A stretch of DNA of 64,000 bases from Rosa chinensis (GCF_002994745.2 NC_037092.1:75959824-76023823); one strand, 5' to 3'. Counted from the first letter of the stretch, positions 33,901 through 46,011 are shown. Notes: generated by a model not told the origin, from the letters alone. Translations and numbers: made by a program.

Positions 33901-36900
33901 CAAGAGTGATTACATTTGTACTGTGTGTCACTATGGTGGTGATTTAATCTTATGTGACGAATGTCCGTCATCATTTCACAAGAGTTGCGTTGGGTTGCAG
34001 GTAGCTTGTTTGTTTTTGAGTCTGCCTTATATAATTCTCTGTTCTTTGATTTTTCTTCTTCCTTTTTTTCTTTTCCTATATCAATCCTTATTTTTCTTAT
34101 ATTTCTTTTCTCATTCCTCAGAACTTATTATACTTTTGACTATCACAAGTTTGAGATTCTTTATTTCACTTCATCTCAATTTGTCTTTCCTCTACAGGAT
34201 GTTCCAGATGGTGAGTGGTTCTGTCCATCTTGCTGTTGTGGATTATGTGGCCAAAGAAAACTCAAAGAAGACAAAGAACCTATTATGAATTCTGATTTTC
34301 TCACATGTGGTCAATGCGAGCACAAATGTAGGTTCCTTTTCATCTGTTCTATTCATACCAACGTTTGTTTATTAAGGTTTTTTTCTCTCTCTTTTTTCTT
34401 GTAAATTCTGCTATTGCTGTCTTTTAGACTAGAATTATATTATCTTTTAGTATAAGAAAGGATAATACTTTTGCTTATATAATATTTTTGCACGCGTCTC
34501 GTGGACACAGCTTAGAAAGCCACAAAACATAGGTATATACAGACGAAACCAGAAGAAAGAAATGCTACATTCCCATCTTTTTATTTTTTGGTAGGCAAGG
34601 TTGATTTTACCATTAATTTGTTTATCTTTTGACCTCAAGGAATGTTGAAATTGTTTAATCTTTGAATTGCATTTAGTTTTCAATCTATTTGTTAAGTTAG
34701 TTACTCGCTACGGAACATTTGCAAATCTAAGAAATTTAAGCCTTCGATTAAAGAGTTTGTTTTGTCAGATTGAACATTGAAGTTAGAATTCTAGTTTGGA
34801 GTTCCAGAGTTGTTTTGTTCATAAGTTACTAGTTATATGATATTGAGTTGCATACTAAGAGTTCAATGACTTTTTGAATGCATTTGTGTGTTATGAATAG
34901 ATACTGACGAGGTTAGTTGTCCTTCTATTCTTCAGAGTTTGTTTAGAGATCTATTTGTTATGCAGTGAATAACGTCAAATTATTGTCGACATTTTGAATC
35001 AATTGCAAATGAAGAGATATGATTTTGATATGATTACATAGCTGAGAACTCATGGTTAATGCTGAGAGAGCATCAAATTTGCTACGTTTTAGAATCCTTT
35101 AGCCAAAGAGAGTAGTGTTGGTAATGTGCACATTTATTTTGAATTATGTGACCATGATTAGTGACACAATTATCTGGCATGCGGTTGGCGGCTAATAATA
35201 ACACAAAAAACTCATTCTAAGTGGGTAATTTATAGAGTTTCTAATTTATTTATTTATTTTTCCAAATGGTGAAGATCACACTGGGTGCCTGAGAAAAGGA
35301 GATGTGGATATGTCGGAAAGTGATTCAAAAGGAAATTGGTTTTGCAGCAAGAATTGTAAAAAGGTATGCCAAACATGTCATTAATATATGATAGTTTACT
35401 TTGGAAATTATTTCCTTTCGTCTCAGCTTAATTTGCAAAATGAAAATTCCTGAAGCATAATCAAGAGAGCGGAAACTCTATTGGAAACTGCTGTTACAAT
35501 GGTTGATAATTTCTGAAAAATCTGGATATAATATATTGACAATATCAGAAGCAGAATGTAACTTTATGAAAACAAAATATATCACCTAATAAACATAGGC
35601 CAAATCAGATCGTGGCATGCTTTTTGTAAGTGGTAGGTTGATGCTGTCGCATCCAGCACACATAATCCTCCGACATATATGATACAACCTAAGCATAATC
35701 AAGAGATAGTAACTGCATGTTGGCATTCTAAAAATGTACAGCTAGCAGCTAAATGATTGACGGTCGTATATATGCATAATTATATATGATATCTGTCAGA
35801 TTTTTTGCTGTGAGGGATCTTTTCTTTCCTAAATCTTAAATTAGCTTCTTGTCTATTCCTTTTTTTCATGTTGATGATGTTGGATATGACTGTTTCAAAC
35901 TTTCAGATATCTTTGGGCCTCCACAAGCTTTTAGGGAAACAATTTCCGGCGGGTGTTGGCAATTTAACTTGGTCACTTCTGAAGTCCATGAAATCTGATA
36001 GTGATGATGCTACTGAACCTGACAATGATGCCATAACGGAGAGTTTTAGCAGGCTTAGTATTGCCCTTGATGTGATGCACGAGTGTTTTGAGCCTGTTAA
36101 GGAACCTCTTACCAGGAGAGATCTTGCAGAAGATGTCATCTTCAGTAGAGGGTAAGAAATGCATACCATCATCTCACTTCTTTGCGGGCATTACTAGTTA
36201 AAATGCTGCTGTTGGGTTTGAGGATCTATTTATTTATTAATTACTCTCTAAGACCGAGTTCTGAAATGTTGCAGGTCAAATCTCAATCGCTTGAACTTTC
36301 AAGGGTTCTATACCATGCTATTGGAAAGAAATGATGAGCTAATCACTGTGGCTACTGTAAGGTGAGCTTTGTTCAGCTTCTTTTGGAAACTGATGAGAAT
36401 TGTATACCAAATATTTGTTTCTTAGTTACTATTTTGTTGTTTAAAGGATCTATGGAAAGAAGGTGGCCGAAGTACCTCTTGTTGCTACCAGATTTCAATA
36501 TCGTCGACTTGGAATGTGTCGTGTGTTGATGAATTTACTTGAAAAGGTAATGTACCAAGTGTTCCTGCTATTTGTTGCCACTCTTGGATCTGTTACATAC
36601 TTACATCCGTAACTTACGTTCTTGATTACATTGTCGATTCTTATTATTGTCTCCATATCTTCTTGCAGATGCTTATGGATTTAGGTGTGGAGAGATTGGT
36701 TTTGCCCGCTGTCCCCAGTGTGCTAAACACATGGACTACTGCATTTGGGTTTTCAAGAATGACAGAGTCTGAGAGGCTACAGTTTCTGGATCATACTTTC
36801 CTGGATTTTCAGGATACCATTATGTGTCAGAAACTTTTAATGAAGATCTCTCCAGCTGAACCAAGCCTGTTGAAAGGTATCTTATGTTCGTGAACTTTTT

Positions 36901-37215
36901 TCCCTTTCTTTTTGGCACTCTTTTTGGCACTTAGTGGTAGAAGATAAGCTGTACACTAACTATGCTAACTGTAACATACTAACATGTGATTTTGCAGGAA
37001 CACAGCCTAATATTTCTGGAAGTGGTGATAATATTGATCTTGATTGGTCCAGTTCTGTCTCTGAAGTGTGTCAACTGGAACAAACAGAGGATAGCCAAAC
37101 CGTATTCCAGGGACTTGAGTATGTCTCACTTCTTCCTACTATAAATTTAGAAGATGGAAATGAATACAAGAACCCTCATCGCATTAATCATCATGACCAA
37201 AATTCATTAGAGTAG
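30948..37215 (+). CDS. Agenet-TDBD-PHD-GNAT protein, IDM1-like histone acetyltransferase family
   Basis: Nine exons (30948-31052, 31604-34000, 34198-34327, 35275-35363, 35907-36151, 36275-36361, 36447-36546, 36669-36876, 36998-37215) join in frame to 1192 aa. In order: two Agenet/Tudor-like regions (about aa 30-95 and 113-180); two repeats of the DUF7028 type ('LGWKVEYM' about aa 400, 'VGWEFYYS' about aa 535); a TDBD with Cys/His pairs (about aa 687-775); a C4HC3 PHD finger starting 'YICTVCHYGGDLILCDECP' (about aa 804-850) and a second Cys-rich segment ('CGQCEHKYHTGC'); and a GNAT-like domain with the acetyl-CoA loop 'YRRLGMCR' (about aa 1040). IDM1 relatives act in the nucleus, reading chromatin and acetylating histone H3 in anti-silencing. 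Catalytic activity of this member is inferred only. No defect is visible. Confidence 0.88.
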
Positions 37216-37403
37216 CTCAGATGGTGGTCAGACAGAAAAATTTCTGCATTCAGTTTGAAATTAAAGCAGTTAGGAGAAATTACTATACACTGAAAAGAAA
37301 CTGGAAAATCACCCTATAAAATACCCTATCATTATATATAGTTTACTTTCCAAGTTTAAGTTACGGGCCTAAGTTCGGCCATAATTTTGTTGTTCCACTA
37401 CAG

Positions 37404-37506
37404 AAGTGCTGCAGGGAAAAGGAGAGCATGCGTTGATAAGAACTGTCCAGAGTTCAAGCAGTACAAGCGAATGAGGAAATCAAATTTGGCTGCCATAGTT
37501 ATTTAG
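37404..37506 (+). other. Candidate alternative last exon of the PHD/GNAT gene
   Basis: Inside exon 9, 'ga|gtatgt' at 37118/37119 is a strong donor. The acceptor 'ctacag' ends at 37403. Joining them keeps frame and reads 33 residues ('SAAGKRRACVDKNCPEFK' then a basic tail) to a TAG at 37504-37506. The product would have a basic Cys-containing C-terminus instead of the acidic one. Transcript data are needed to choose. Confidence 0.45.
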
Positions 37507-38328
37507 ACAGTAAACATTTAGAAGACGGGAGAGCTCATTGGCTGTAGTTACGTACCTATGGCTGCCTGTATTCATTTTTCTTAAGTTAGCTCATAATTTA
37601 GAAGGGGAAGGTGTAAGATGTATATTTCATGCATAAAGGGGTCCTTTGTCAATGAAATGTTGGGTAATGCAATTGGGATCAGTCTTCAAAAAAGTTGGAA
37701 GAAAATTTGCAAGCCAATTGTGTTTCAAATTCAAGTAAAGCAGTACAATTAGAAAGAGTATGAAGATATACTCCGGCTATAATTCAAATAAACTTGGCAC
37801 TACGAACAGTACAAAGAGAAATAGCATGAAGATATACTGTGCATATGATCATGATGACTATTTTGGTTATAACATCTGGGAGGAAGACAAAGAAGGGAAC
37901 AGTGAATTAGACAGGAAGAGAAAGTTGGTTTCAAACTTCATGGAATAATCTAACATCATCTTGTGGATGAAATGTTAAAAATTGGACTAAAATTTAAATA
38001 AAATCTATTTGTTCAATCATATTTTGAAATTCTCAATACTCATTTTCCAAAAATCAGCTGATCTAGAACTTTCATTCAGCTTGCAAAACAATGCATTTTG
38101 AGCAAAGAAACTGACGAGGTAGATTCAAAATTTTGAGCCATTTAATAGTGAAAAGTAAGCTATGCCATGTATGGTCCATTAATTCAAAAGTTTGATCCAC
38201 TAAAAACTTCTTATTTGAGTTAGATGGATTAAAATTTGTAGAGAAGTTAACGCTCCAGTCACGCTTTACTACACTTCTAAAATAGCAAAACCATTACAAG
38301 TAAATACATCCAAAGAGGCAGAAAGTAG
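37507..38328. other. 3' flank of the PHD/GNAT gene with a small unassigned open frame
   Basis: This probably includes 3' UTR. At 37760-37948 (+) a 62-codon open frame reads coding-like ('YFGYNIWEEDKEGNSELD') and contains a duplicated 'atgaagatatac' motif, but I know no family for it. Confidence 0.4.
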
Positions 38329-38336
38329 CTCCTAAT

Positions 38337-38935
38337 TAGGGCTGTCAATGGGTCGTGTCGGGTTGGGTTCGTGTCGGGTCAAGGTATTTGTCGTGTCACA
38401 AGATACAAACCCAAACCCAACCCATTTAATAATCGTGTCAAAAATTTAAACCCAAACCCAACCTATTTATTAAACGGGTTACCCGTTTCCAACCCGCTTA
38501 ACCCATTTAATAAATAAGTTGTGTCGTTTTTTGATAAAATGACTCATTTAAGGGTCAACAATACGACCCATTTAACTAAAAAAATGCATAAATTGATTAA
38601 ATTCACTAAAAACTCCATAAGACGAAGAATGTAAATAATGATATATTATTCATAAATAATTAAATCCAATAATTATAAAGCAAAATATTTCAAATTGTCT
38701 AATCCTATGATCAAATACTCCCAACGTCTAAAATTTCAGGATGAAGTATAGCATAATCAGGTTATACGGGTTCACTTCGTGTTGGCGGGTTGACCCGTGG
38801 CCGACCCATTTATTAAATGGGTCATGGCGGGTTGACCCATGACTGACCCGCTTTTTAATCGTGCGGATTCAACCCGCTTTATTTCGTGCGGGTTTCGAGT
38901 CGTGTTATCGGGTCGTGTCGGAATTGACAGCCGAA
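38337..38935. mobile_element. Non-autonomous hAT element, 599 bp, with 8-bp TSD
   Basis: A perfect 8-bp TSD 'ctcctaat' is at 38329-38336 and 38936-38943. The ends are 'tagggctgtcaat' and 'attgacagccgaa', inverted apart from the last bases. The subterminal parts are packed with 'gggtcgtgtcgg' and 'acccgt' type motifs on both strands, as expected for hAT transposase-binding repeats. No transposase is encoded. Confidence 0.8.
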
Positions 38936-38943
38936 CTCCTAAT

Positions 38944-39560
38944 GACGACTACAGTTCGAGTGTATTAAATAATCTAATAAACTATCTTCACGTTACAATT
39001 TATTTTTATTTTTTAATTGCATATTCATTTAAAAAAAAAAAATTATAGATCTAAAAATATGCATTATTTTTTTTAGCGGAAGACTATAAAACGAAGTAAA
39101 TAAATAATAACCTATCCCTAAAGGCACGACATAAATAAGTCACTGACTTAGCAAATCTCACCTGCTCATTCCGATGAAGGCACAACTGTAAAAATAGAGG
39201 GTCACGATCCCTATAAAAGATAAAACAGAGAACTCAGAACTCCAAATCTAGTTGCTCACGTAATGCTCAAATTTGGAGGTGGGAGCTGGGATTCTCCAAC
39301 TCCAGTACCATCTTCATCCAGTATGCCTACAAGAAGAACCATAATTAGAAAAACGTTTCGGACCCAAAAGTTCTCCACCAAAATGGGTACAGACTTAAGG
39401 AGGAGTTATAGGCCCCATCATCAAAAGAAATTGACTTAGCATCCTTGGGTGGACTATCCCTCAACTTCCTTGGAGACACGTCCAAATCCAACCCAACCAA
39501 AGAATTTCTAACCGAATCAGGAAAGGGAGGAGAAACAAAAGTAGCTCCTAAAAGGTTAAA
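38944..39560. other. Intergenic, nothing recognisable
   Basis: No open frame above background, and no repeat that I can place. Confidence 0.45.
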
Positions 39561-40160
39561 AGCTATTTTACCTTCTTTTTTTTTTTTAAGTGAAAGAAAC
39601 AGAAATTTTTTTTCCTTTTATTAAAGAGGATCAAATGATTTCACTCATACTCCTACAGTAACTTGAACCCAGGACCTAGATCATAAGTAGTGGGCGCTCT
39701 AAGTCTCTAACCACTGAGTTAACACCACTTTATAAAAAAGAAACAGAAATTTCATTGCATGCAAAGATAAAAAAAATTAAAATTAAAATTTTTTAAAAAA
39801 AAACCCCTCAACTTTTCACCAAAAGTTGTTTGTGCTTTTGAACTGTGCCCCTGTACTCTTCAATTTGATCTGCTATTGCTAACTCTTAACTAATTCATCA
39901 ATTTCTTCCTATAATGTTGTCCAATCAAATTAGTTTTTAGCTTTCAATCATGCAAGAAACACCAATTACATGGCCAAGGCTAAAAACTGTCTGAGTAGAA
40001 TTGCATCGTCAATAATTTATGAAGAAATTGATAAATTAGTTTACTAATGGCAATGACTGATTATATTAGAGAGTGTAAAAGCATATGTGATCAAATTAGA
40101 AGGTCGAGAGCATAAATGATTTTAGGTGTAAAATTCAAGGAGATAAAATAAATTTAGCTC
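39561..40160. mobile_element. Foldback MITE copy A, with a SINE near its left end
   Basis: The sequence from about 39805 to 40160 aligns with the element at 41140-41509 and ends 'aatttagctc'. Its left end appears as 'agctattttacc' (39561) and is separated from the rest by a SINE and an A/T-rich LINE-like tail. Left edge uncertain. Confidence 0.5.
39609..39736 (-). mobile_element. tRNA-derived SINE, 128 bp, with 16-bp TSD
   Basis: The TSD 'aaagaaacagaaattt' is at 39593-39608 and 39737-39752. On the minus strand there is an A-box-like 'ttaactcagtggttagag' and a B-box-like 'gggttcaagtt', then an A-rich tail. This is the layout of a Pol III-transcribed SINE. Confidence 0.75.
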
Positions 40161-41139
40161 AAAAATAATAATGATAAAGACACCATAGAAAGTCACTACC
40201 TAAATAATTGTCCATTCTCATCCGGTGTCAGCAAAATAAATAATATTTTAGCTAGTTTGGGTACATGTGTGTGTGTGATATTAAGAAAAATTGAAGTGTC
40301 TTTAAAAATTACATATAGCAACTAATATTTTACTAAAAACAAAGTTGCTCATCTGATGAACAGTTTTTTAGGGACTGTACGGGATAAATGAGTCTGACAG
40401 CTAAGAATAAATGCAAAAACCAACTAAAAGGAATAGAGCTACTCATCTAAGAGACAGTATTTTAGAGACTATAAGGGATAAGTGAGTCTAACAGTTGAGA
40501 ATAAATACACAATATTAAGTTGTCATAATTTTAGACTTTGAATTGAACTTGTCTCTCACTATCCCTTAGGTAAAGTATTCCTAAATTCCCTTTAGACAAA
40601 AAGTAATATATGGGCATCTATATGACCACGAACAAAGGATTAAGAGAAAAGTAATGCTAACCCTTCTTTTTACAATTTCCTTTTTGCTTTTTTTTTTTTG
40701 GCTGAAACAATTTCCTTTTTGCTATACTACTTTCGAATGAACATTTCTGCAATAAGTTAACCAACCTGAACATCATTGAATGGTACTTATATCCAAAGTG
40801 GTGTAGAGTGAAATTTAGTCTTTCTTAGCTCAGCAAGAGTTTCACCCATACTAGTTTTGAAAACCGTTTGATAAAAACATGATTTTATGGCAGTAGGTCT
40901 CCAATATGTGAAATTGGCGATGTATATTTAAAAAAGCATATATCAATGTCTTCTCATAACTTCAAAAATTTCATGCATATTTCGAGAAACATGTAATGCA
41001 ATACAAATAAGAATGGTTTTGTTGAATAAGCTTTATGTACAGAGTTTAGGGTTATATCACAGTGGGATCTGATTGTTTGAAGGAATAAGGATTTAGGAAA
41101 ACAAAGATAGGGAATTAAGAAAGTAATAGGATAAAACTA
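40161..41139. other. Intergenic with a 70-bp direct duplication
   Basis: About 40344-40414 and 40436-40508 are diverged direct copies ('ctcatct', then 'ggataa(a/g)tgagtct', then 'aagaataaat'-like). No gene is visible. The last 45 bp (41095-41139) belong to a tandem unit that resumes at 41510. Confidence 0.5.
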
Positions 41140-41509
41140 GAGCTAAAATAATTTTACCTCCCTCAACTTTACACTAAAAGTCGTTTGTGCTCTCGAATGT
41201 CTAATTTGATCGCATGTGCACTTATACTCTCTAATTTGATCGATTATAGTCAATCCTAACTAATCCATCAATTTCTTCTTATAATGTTGCCCACTCAAAC
41301 TAGCTTTTGGCCTTTAATCATGTAAGGAACACATCAATGACATTGCCAAGACTAAAAATTGACTCTGATAAAGACATTGATGAATTAGTTAACTAATGAC
41401 TATGATTGATCATATTGGAGAGTATAAGGGCATATGTGATCAATTTTGAAGTTCGGGGGCACAAACGATTTTAAGTGTAAAGTTCAAGGATGTAAAGTGA
41501 ATTTAGCTT
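41140..41509. mobile_element. Foldback MITE copy B, 370 bp, Mutator-like 9-bp TSD
   Basis: The TSD 'ataaaacta' is at 41131-41139 and 41510-41518. The ends are long inverted repeats of at least 55 bp: 'agctaaaataattttacct' on the left, and 'agctaaattcactttacat' from the right end reverse-complemented. There is no coding content. Neighbouring repeat units lacking it confirm the insertion point. Confidence 0.8.
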
Positions 41510-42156
41510 ATAAAACTATAAGCATCAAACCAACAGGGTTTCTAGGCATTGCACATAGAGACCATATGCACCATAGATTTTATGAAAAAGAGGATAGGGA
41601 ATTAAGAAAGTAATATGATAAAATAACTAGTATCACACCGGTAGGTTTTCTAGGCATTACACTAGAAGCCTTAGGCATCACACCTATAGTTGAGTTGTGT
41701 TGCAGCGAGTTCTTATTTTAATAGAATATAAATTTTATGAAAACAAGGATGGAGAATTAAGAAATTTATAGGATAAAACCAATAGCATCACACTCAGGTT
41801 GGATTGCATCACAGAAACCTAAAGTGAAGTAAATCCTTTCAAATACTCAATCTGCAAGAACAACATGACATATATACATACTAGCAGTCGACAAACACGA
41901 TGCATGTGCAATTTAAAAGCCTCGATATCATTCATGCATCAAGGGGAAATAAAATAAATAAATCGTCAAGGACTAGCTGTTATGGGGTTATGAAAACAAA
42001 CCGTCAGTCTTCCACACTATCCCCAGCATAGTTATTTGTAGTATGCCCCACTGCTAACTTCTACTTGAATCAACCTAAAACAAACAAAGAGCAACAAATA
42101 GATTTTTAGAGTAGGCCAATACAAATCTAAAGAAAAAATTTAAAAGTTAACATATT
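41510..42156. repeat. Three diverged tandem units flanking MITE B
   Basis: The unit holds 'ggaattaagaaagtaata', 'gataaaa', 'catca(a/c)ac' and 'ttctaggcatt(g/a)cac'. Unit 1 is split by MITE B (41095-41139 plus 41519-41565). Unit 2 starts near 41583 and unit 3 near 41737. The rest up to 42156 has no recognised feature. Confidence 0.6.
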
Positions 42157-42282
42157 GCTTGAAACAATAGCAAAGCTAGGATTTTAGAATGAGGTGGGCT
42201 AAAAAATTATTTTAATAAAAATTTACTAAACTTTTTAAAAAAAATTTACAAGTAAACTGTTTTATATATATATATATATATA

Positions 42283-43300
42283 TTTTTTAGTAAAAGAGGT
42301 TACCCTTTATATAATTCAACAAGCAGTACAAAAACGATCCACTCCTATGAGTCAACAGAAAGAATCGTTTGATAGAAACTATTATAAAGCCACCCTTAAC
42401 TAAAAGAGCAAACAAACTAGTAATCTCCTATCATGCCCACTTTTTAAGATTAAGCCCAAAACAAAGAAAAGCATAGCCCCGATGAAGATTAAAATACCCC
42501 AATGGGGACAACAAGGTCTCTCTTTTCTTTGCAATCTCTCCTGCTCAATGCAAGAAAAAAATAGACCCATCATCCTTTTATGAAAAAGAATGGAGGTCCA
42601 AAACTAAAGTAAAAATTGTCTTCAACTTCTTGGGCCCAAATTAAAACCCTAACAGCCCAATACCAGACCCAACCAAAATAGCTAGTGCAAACCCTAGATG
42701 ACAAAACAATCATGCCACCGCTACCAGACACCATTCGCTGGAATAAGCCACCTGTGCACTAAAAGCACCCTCCTGCAGGCCGCCACCAACAAGCATCCTA
42801 GGTAGAAGTGGATCCAATTCCGGCAGAGGAGAGCAAGCTCCACCACCAACCTTGTAACCTAATGCTAGGCCAACATGAACCGTTCCCACCGGAGAAGAAT
42901 TGGGATCACCGCCAATCCCTTTGTCCTCCATAGAAATCGACAGATCCCAGCCTAGCCAGAGACCACCATTGCCATGCATAAAGGCCCCGACACCGATGCC
43001 TACCTTCATAGTCTTCAACAAACCTGCAGCCCGATCCCAAGCCCAGATCAACTCCATGTCAGTCGCCAAACCACATTGCTATGAGCACAAACCGCAACCA
43101 CAACAAAGAGAATAAGGCCACAACCTACAGACAACAGACATCGTCGAGCGAGCACCGCGACACCAAGTTACAGCCAAGATGAAGGTGAAGATACCCCCTT
43201 CTTGGTTGAGAATACAAGGCCGCCACCAGCCAAACCTAGTCGTCGCTACGAACTCTCTCTCACGAGAGTCAAAGAGAAAGACATACCAAAAATCTCTTTT
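42283..43300 (-). mobile_element. LINE-like non-autonomous insertion inside the hAT fossil
   Basis: A GC-rich minus-strand element with an A-rich 3' end at about 42283. Its 3' tail ('caagcagta', then 'aacgat', then 'caacagaaa' on the plus strand) resembles the 3' tail of the element at 46012-47786. A 119-aa open frame at 42710-43069 is Gly-rich with no domain I recognise. The 5' end is approximate and no TSD was found. Confidence 0.5.
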
Positions 43301-43480
43301 ATTTTCAATGAATTAAACCACATCATAGATTAAACACATATCAAATAATAATATAGCTAACTGATCCAAAACAATCAACATTATAATGTTTGATAGAAAT
43401 TTAATAACAAAAGTCTACGACAAAAGAACATACCTACTCAAATTATACCATGCGCTCTTGACTAGAAGCAAAATATTTAA

Positions 43481-43681
43481 TTATTGAATCTGTATCAAAA
43501 TTCTCGGCCAACTTTTTTCAATGTGGGCAATCATGTCATCGGCCAAGAAGTCATTCTCCATCTTGTTGCTCAATGTTGTTTCAATATGTTTCATAGCAGG
43601 AAATGTTCTTTCCTTAGTTGCTGTAGAAACCGGCAAAGTCAAGATAAGATAAATGAACCTATCAATCATTTATATCTCTAG
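43481..43681 (-). pseudogene. hAT transposase C-terminal dimerisation fragment
   Basis: The minus-strand reading has 'TLPVSTATKERTFPAMK' followed by 'NKMENDFLADDMIAHIEK', the hallmark of the hAT family dimerisation domain (Dimer_Tnp_hAT), where 'ERAFS' is the usual core. Upstream transposase sequence is interrupted by the inner hAT, with a short trace at about 44530-44620. No functional protein is possible. Confidence 0.8.
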
Positions 43682-43989
43682 TGGCGGAACCAGGATCCAA
43701 TTCCTGTCTAGGCTAATTAGAATGGCACAATAATATTTTTTTTTTAGCTAGTAATTTATACAATCATGAATCATCATAGATTCATAGCCTCACCTATCCA
43801 CCGACCATCAGACCATGATCAACAAAGACATCACTACATCAGTCGGTAATTCTAACTAAAAATACATTCATGAATCATCAATTCATCATAGCCTATTAGC
43901 GGATTAGCCTATGAGGCGGCTATCCACCGAGTGACCGACTCATCGACCATGAATCCATGATCAAGAATCAAGATGCTCAGCGAAAATGG

Positions 43990-44065
<76 letters not shown>

Positions 44066-44497
44066 CCCCCCCCCCCCAAACTTCAACTCATACACAAAAG
44101 CCCAACACACAACCAGTGGTAGCAAACAAAATCGACATTCGGCAAAAGGAGATCTGGGATTTCTTTAAGGAAACCCCATTGGGAAAAACAGAGCAGGAAG
44201 AAGAAGTGATAAGTGAAGAACATAGGAGATCGATAGACCTTCATACCTTGTTTCAATCGATAAGTCCATAACCTCCATTGAAACACTAGAGTAGTGTAAC
44301 TGTGTGAGGCTGTGAGGCTGTGAGGCTGTGACTGTGAGCTGCTGTGGGAGCTGGGAATACATGGGACTTCTACATATATATTTTTTTTTTGGGCTGGTAT
44401 GGGCTAGAGGTAGAAATATATATATACTTAAGGGTTTTTAGCCCAAAATGTTGTCTAGGCTTAAGCCCATATAGCCTACCATGTCCTTCCGCCACTG
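43679..44497. mobile_element. Inner hAT-type non-autonomous element, 819 bp
   Basis: A perfect TSD 'tatatctc' is at 43671-43678 and 44498-44505. Ends 'tagtggcggaacc' and (reverse complement) 'cagtggcggaagg' form the TIR. It carries a 70-bp (CT)n tract and a C15 run (43992-44077). The Leu/Ser-alternating open frames over the tract are artefacts. Confidence 0.8.
43992..44077. repeat. (CT)n microsatellite followed by a C run
   Basis: About 36 CT units, then about 15 C. Confidence 0.95.
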
Positions 44498-44803
44498 TAT
44501 ATCTCTGTGATTTTTTTTTCTTTCAAAAAAATCATCAACATAACTTAGAAAGAGTAGTCACATTCTTTAGCACATCATGATCAGGTACATCAAACTCATA
44601 AATGATTAACTCGCTTCTCAAAAGAAATAAAATATATCTGACCAAAAAAGAAAAGAAATGACATATGGACTAAGTTTAGAATGGGTGAGATACTTTTTAA
44701 TAATTTTTAAACTAAAATTAAACTACAAATTAATATTTTTTCAAAATTTGGTGTGGGCTATTGCCCACCGGAGCCCCTATATAGCTATGCCATTAGCTTG
44801 AAA

Positions 44804-45993
44804 AAAAAAAAACAAAAAAAAAACATATAGAGTATTTGCAATTTGGCATATTGAATTGAAACGATTGAAAGAGAGAGAAAGGGCCGGGCTAATTGGCTAA
44901 CTTGAACTTTTGAAAGATAGACCGAATGGATTCCGGATTCCAGCACTGTATATCCCTGGATCTTGAAAACTAAAGATAAAAAATTTAATTAGCTATAAAC
45001 ATGTCGATATAATTACATTCCTCTAACGAAAAATAAAAATCATTGAATTTTGTACCAAAATATTCTACATTAGAAGAAACTATGATAACCCTAATAAAAA
45101 CCCTTGAATTTTGTACCAAAATTGAAGACATCTTGAATTTTGTATTAGCATCTTCTAATACACAGAGAAAGAAACTATGATAAAACATCCTAATAAAATT
45201 GTCATAGTAAAAAATCCTAATTCTACAGTAGAAGAATAGAAGAAAACCTGAAGAAATCTGGGATAATTCAAGAACAACTAGGTTAAAACAACTCTAATAA
45301 AATTGTAATAGTAAAAAACCTACTTATTCTACATTAGAAGAAAACCTAAAGAAATGGGAAAGTAAATCATAATAATATCAGCCCTGTAAACTTTTCCAAA
45401 CAAAGCAAAAACCCAGTAAGGCCCATCATCCTTTACAATATGCCAAATCATGTCGACATTGAAATTTTTTTTTTTTTTTTTACGAGACCTAACATAAACC
45501 TCGGGTCCTCGGTTGTCTTCCACCTGTGTTCCTCATCAATAATCCTATTACCTAATGGTCGATTATGCACAACTCAATTTACATCCTTGCCTCGGTAAGT
45601 ATCGAGAGGTGCTCAAACACACAACCAATACTTCGGGAGCCAGTCTACCCTTGACTTCAAATAATCCAATAAAAACAAAGTAGTAAAGACAGTAAACAAA
45701 ACGCAATAGCAAAAGCAAGGAGCCTAAGATGACAAAGGGAGTGTATAAAGGAGTGGATTAGATGAGTGATTATTATTTTTTTAGAGATTAAAATAACCGT
45801 AAGTGCACTTGTACTGTCGGTGCATACAATCCTCTCCATACACTAATACGAAGGATAAACATACAAACAACTATTAAACTCACATCATTAATATAAAGGG
45901 TGACCCACTGACCCCTAGCGAAGTCTACACTACGTTGGTGAATGAGCTTCACTAGAGGAAGCCATATCATTTTTCACTTCTTTAGTTTGGGTA
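44804..45993. other. Intergenic, unassigned
   Basis: AT-rich, with diverged repeats of 'ttgaattttgtacca' and 'attctacattagaaga' between 45050 and 45345. A T18 run lies at about 45464-45481. No gene is visible. Confidence 0.45.
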
Positions 45994-46011
45994 TTTGTAC
46001 CTTTATACCTT

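Larger units (their letters stand above)
42165..44795 (-). mobile_element. Decayed hAT transposon with 8-bp TSD, host of nested insertions
   Basis: A perfect TSD 'gcttgaaa' is at 42157-42164 and 44796-44803. Terminal inverted repeats are about 13 bp with mismatches ('aatagcaaagcta' against 'aatggcatagcta'). The minus strand keeps a fragment of a hAT transposase C-terminal dimerisation region at 43481-43681. A LINE-like sequence (42283-43300) and another hAT (43679-44497) are inserted in it. Confidence 0.75.

Noticed and set aside
43957..44271. Open frames of alternating Leu-Ser
   Set aside because: They are translations of the (CT)n tract in the inner hAT element, not proteins.
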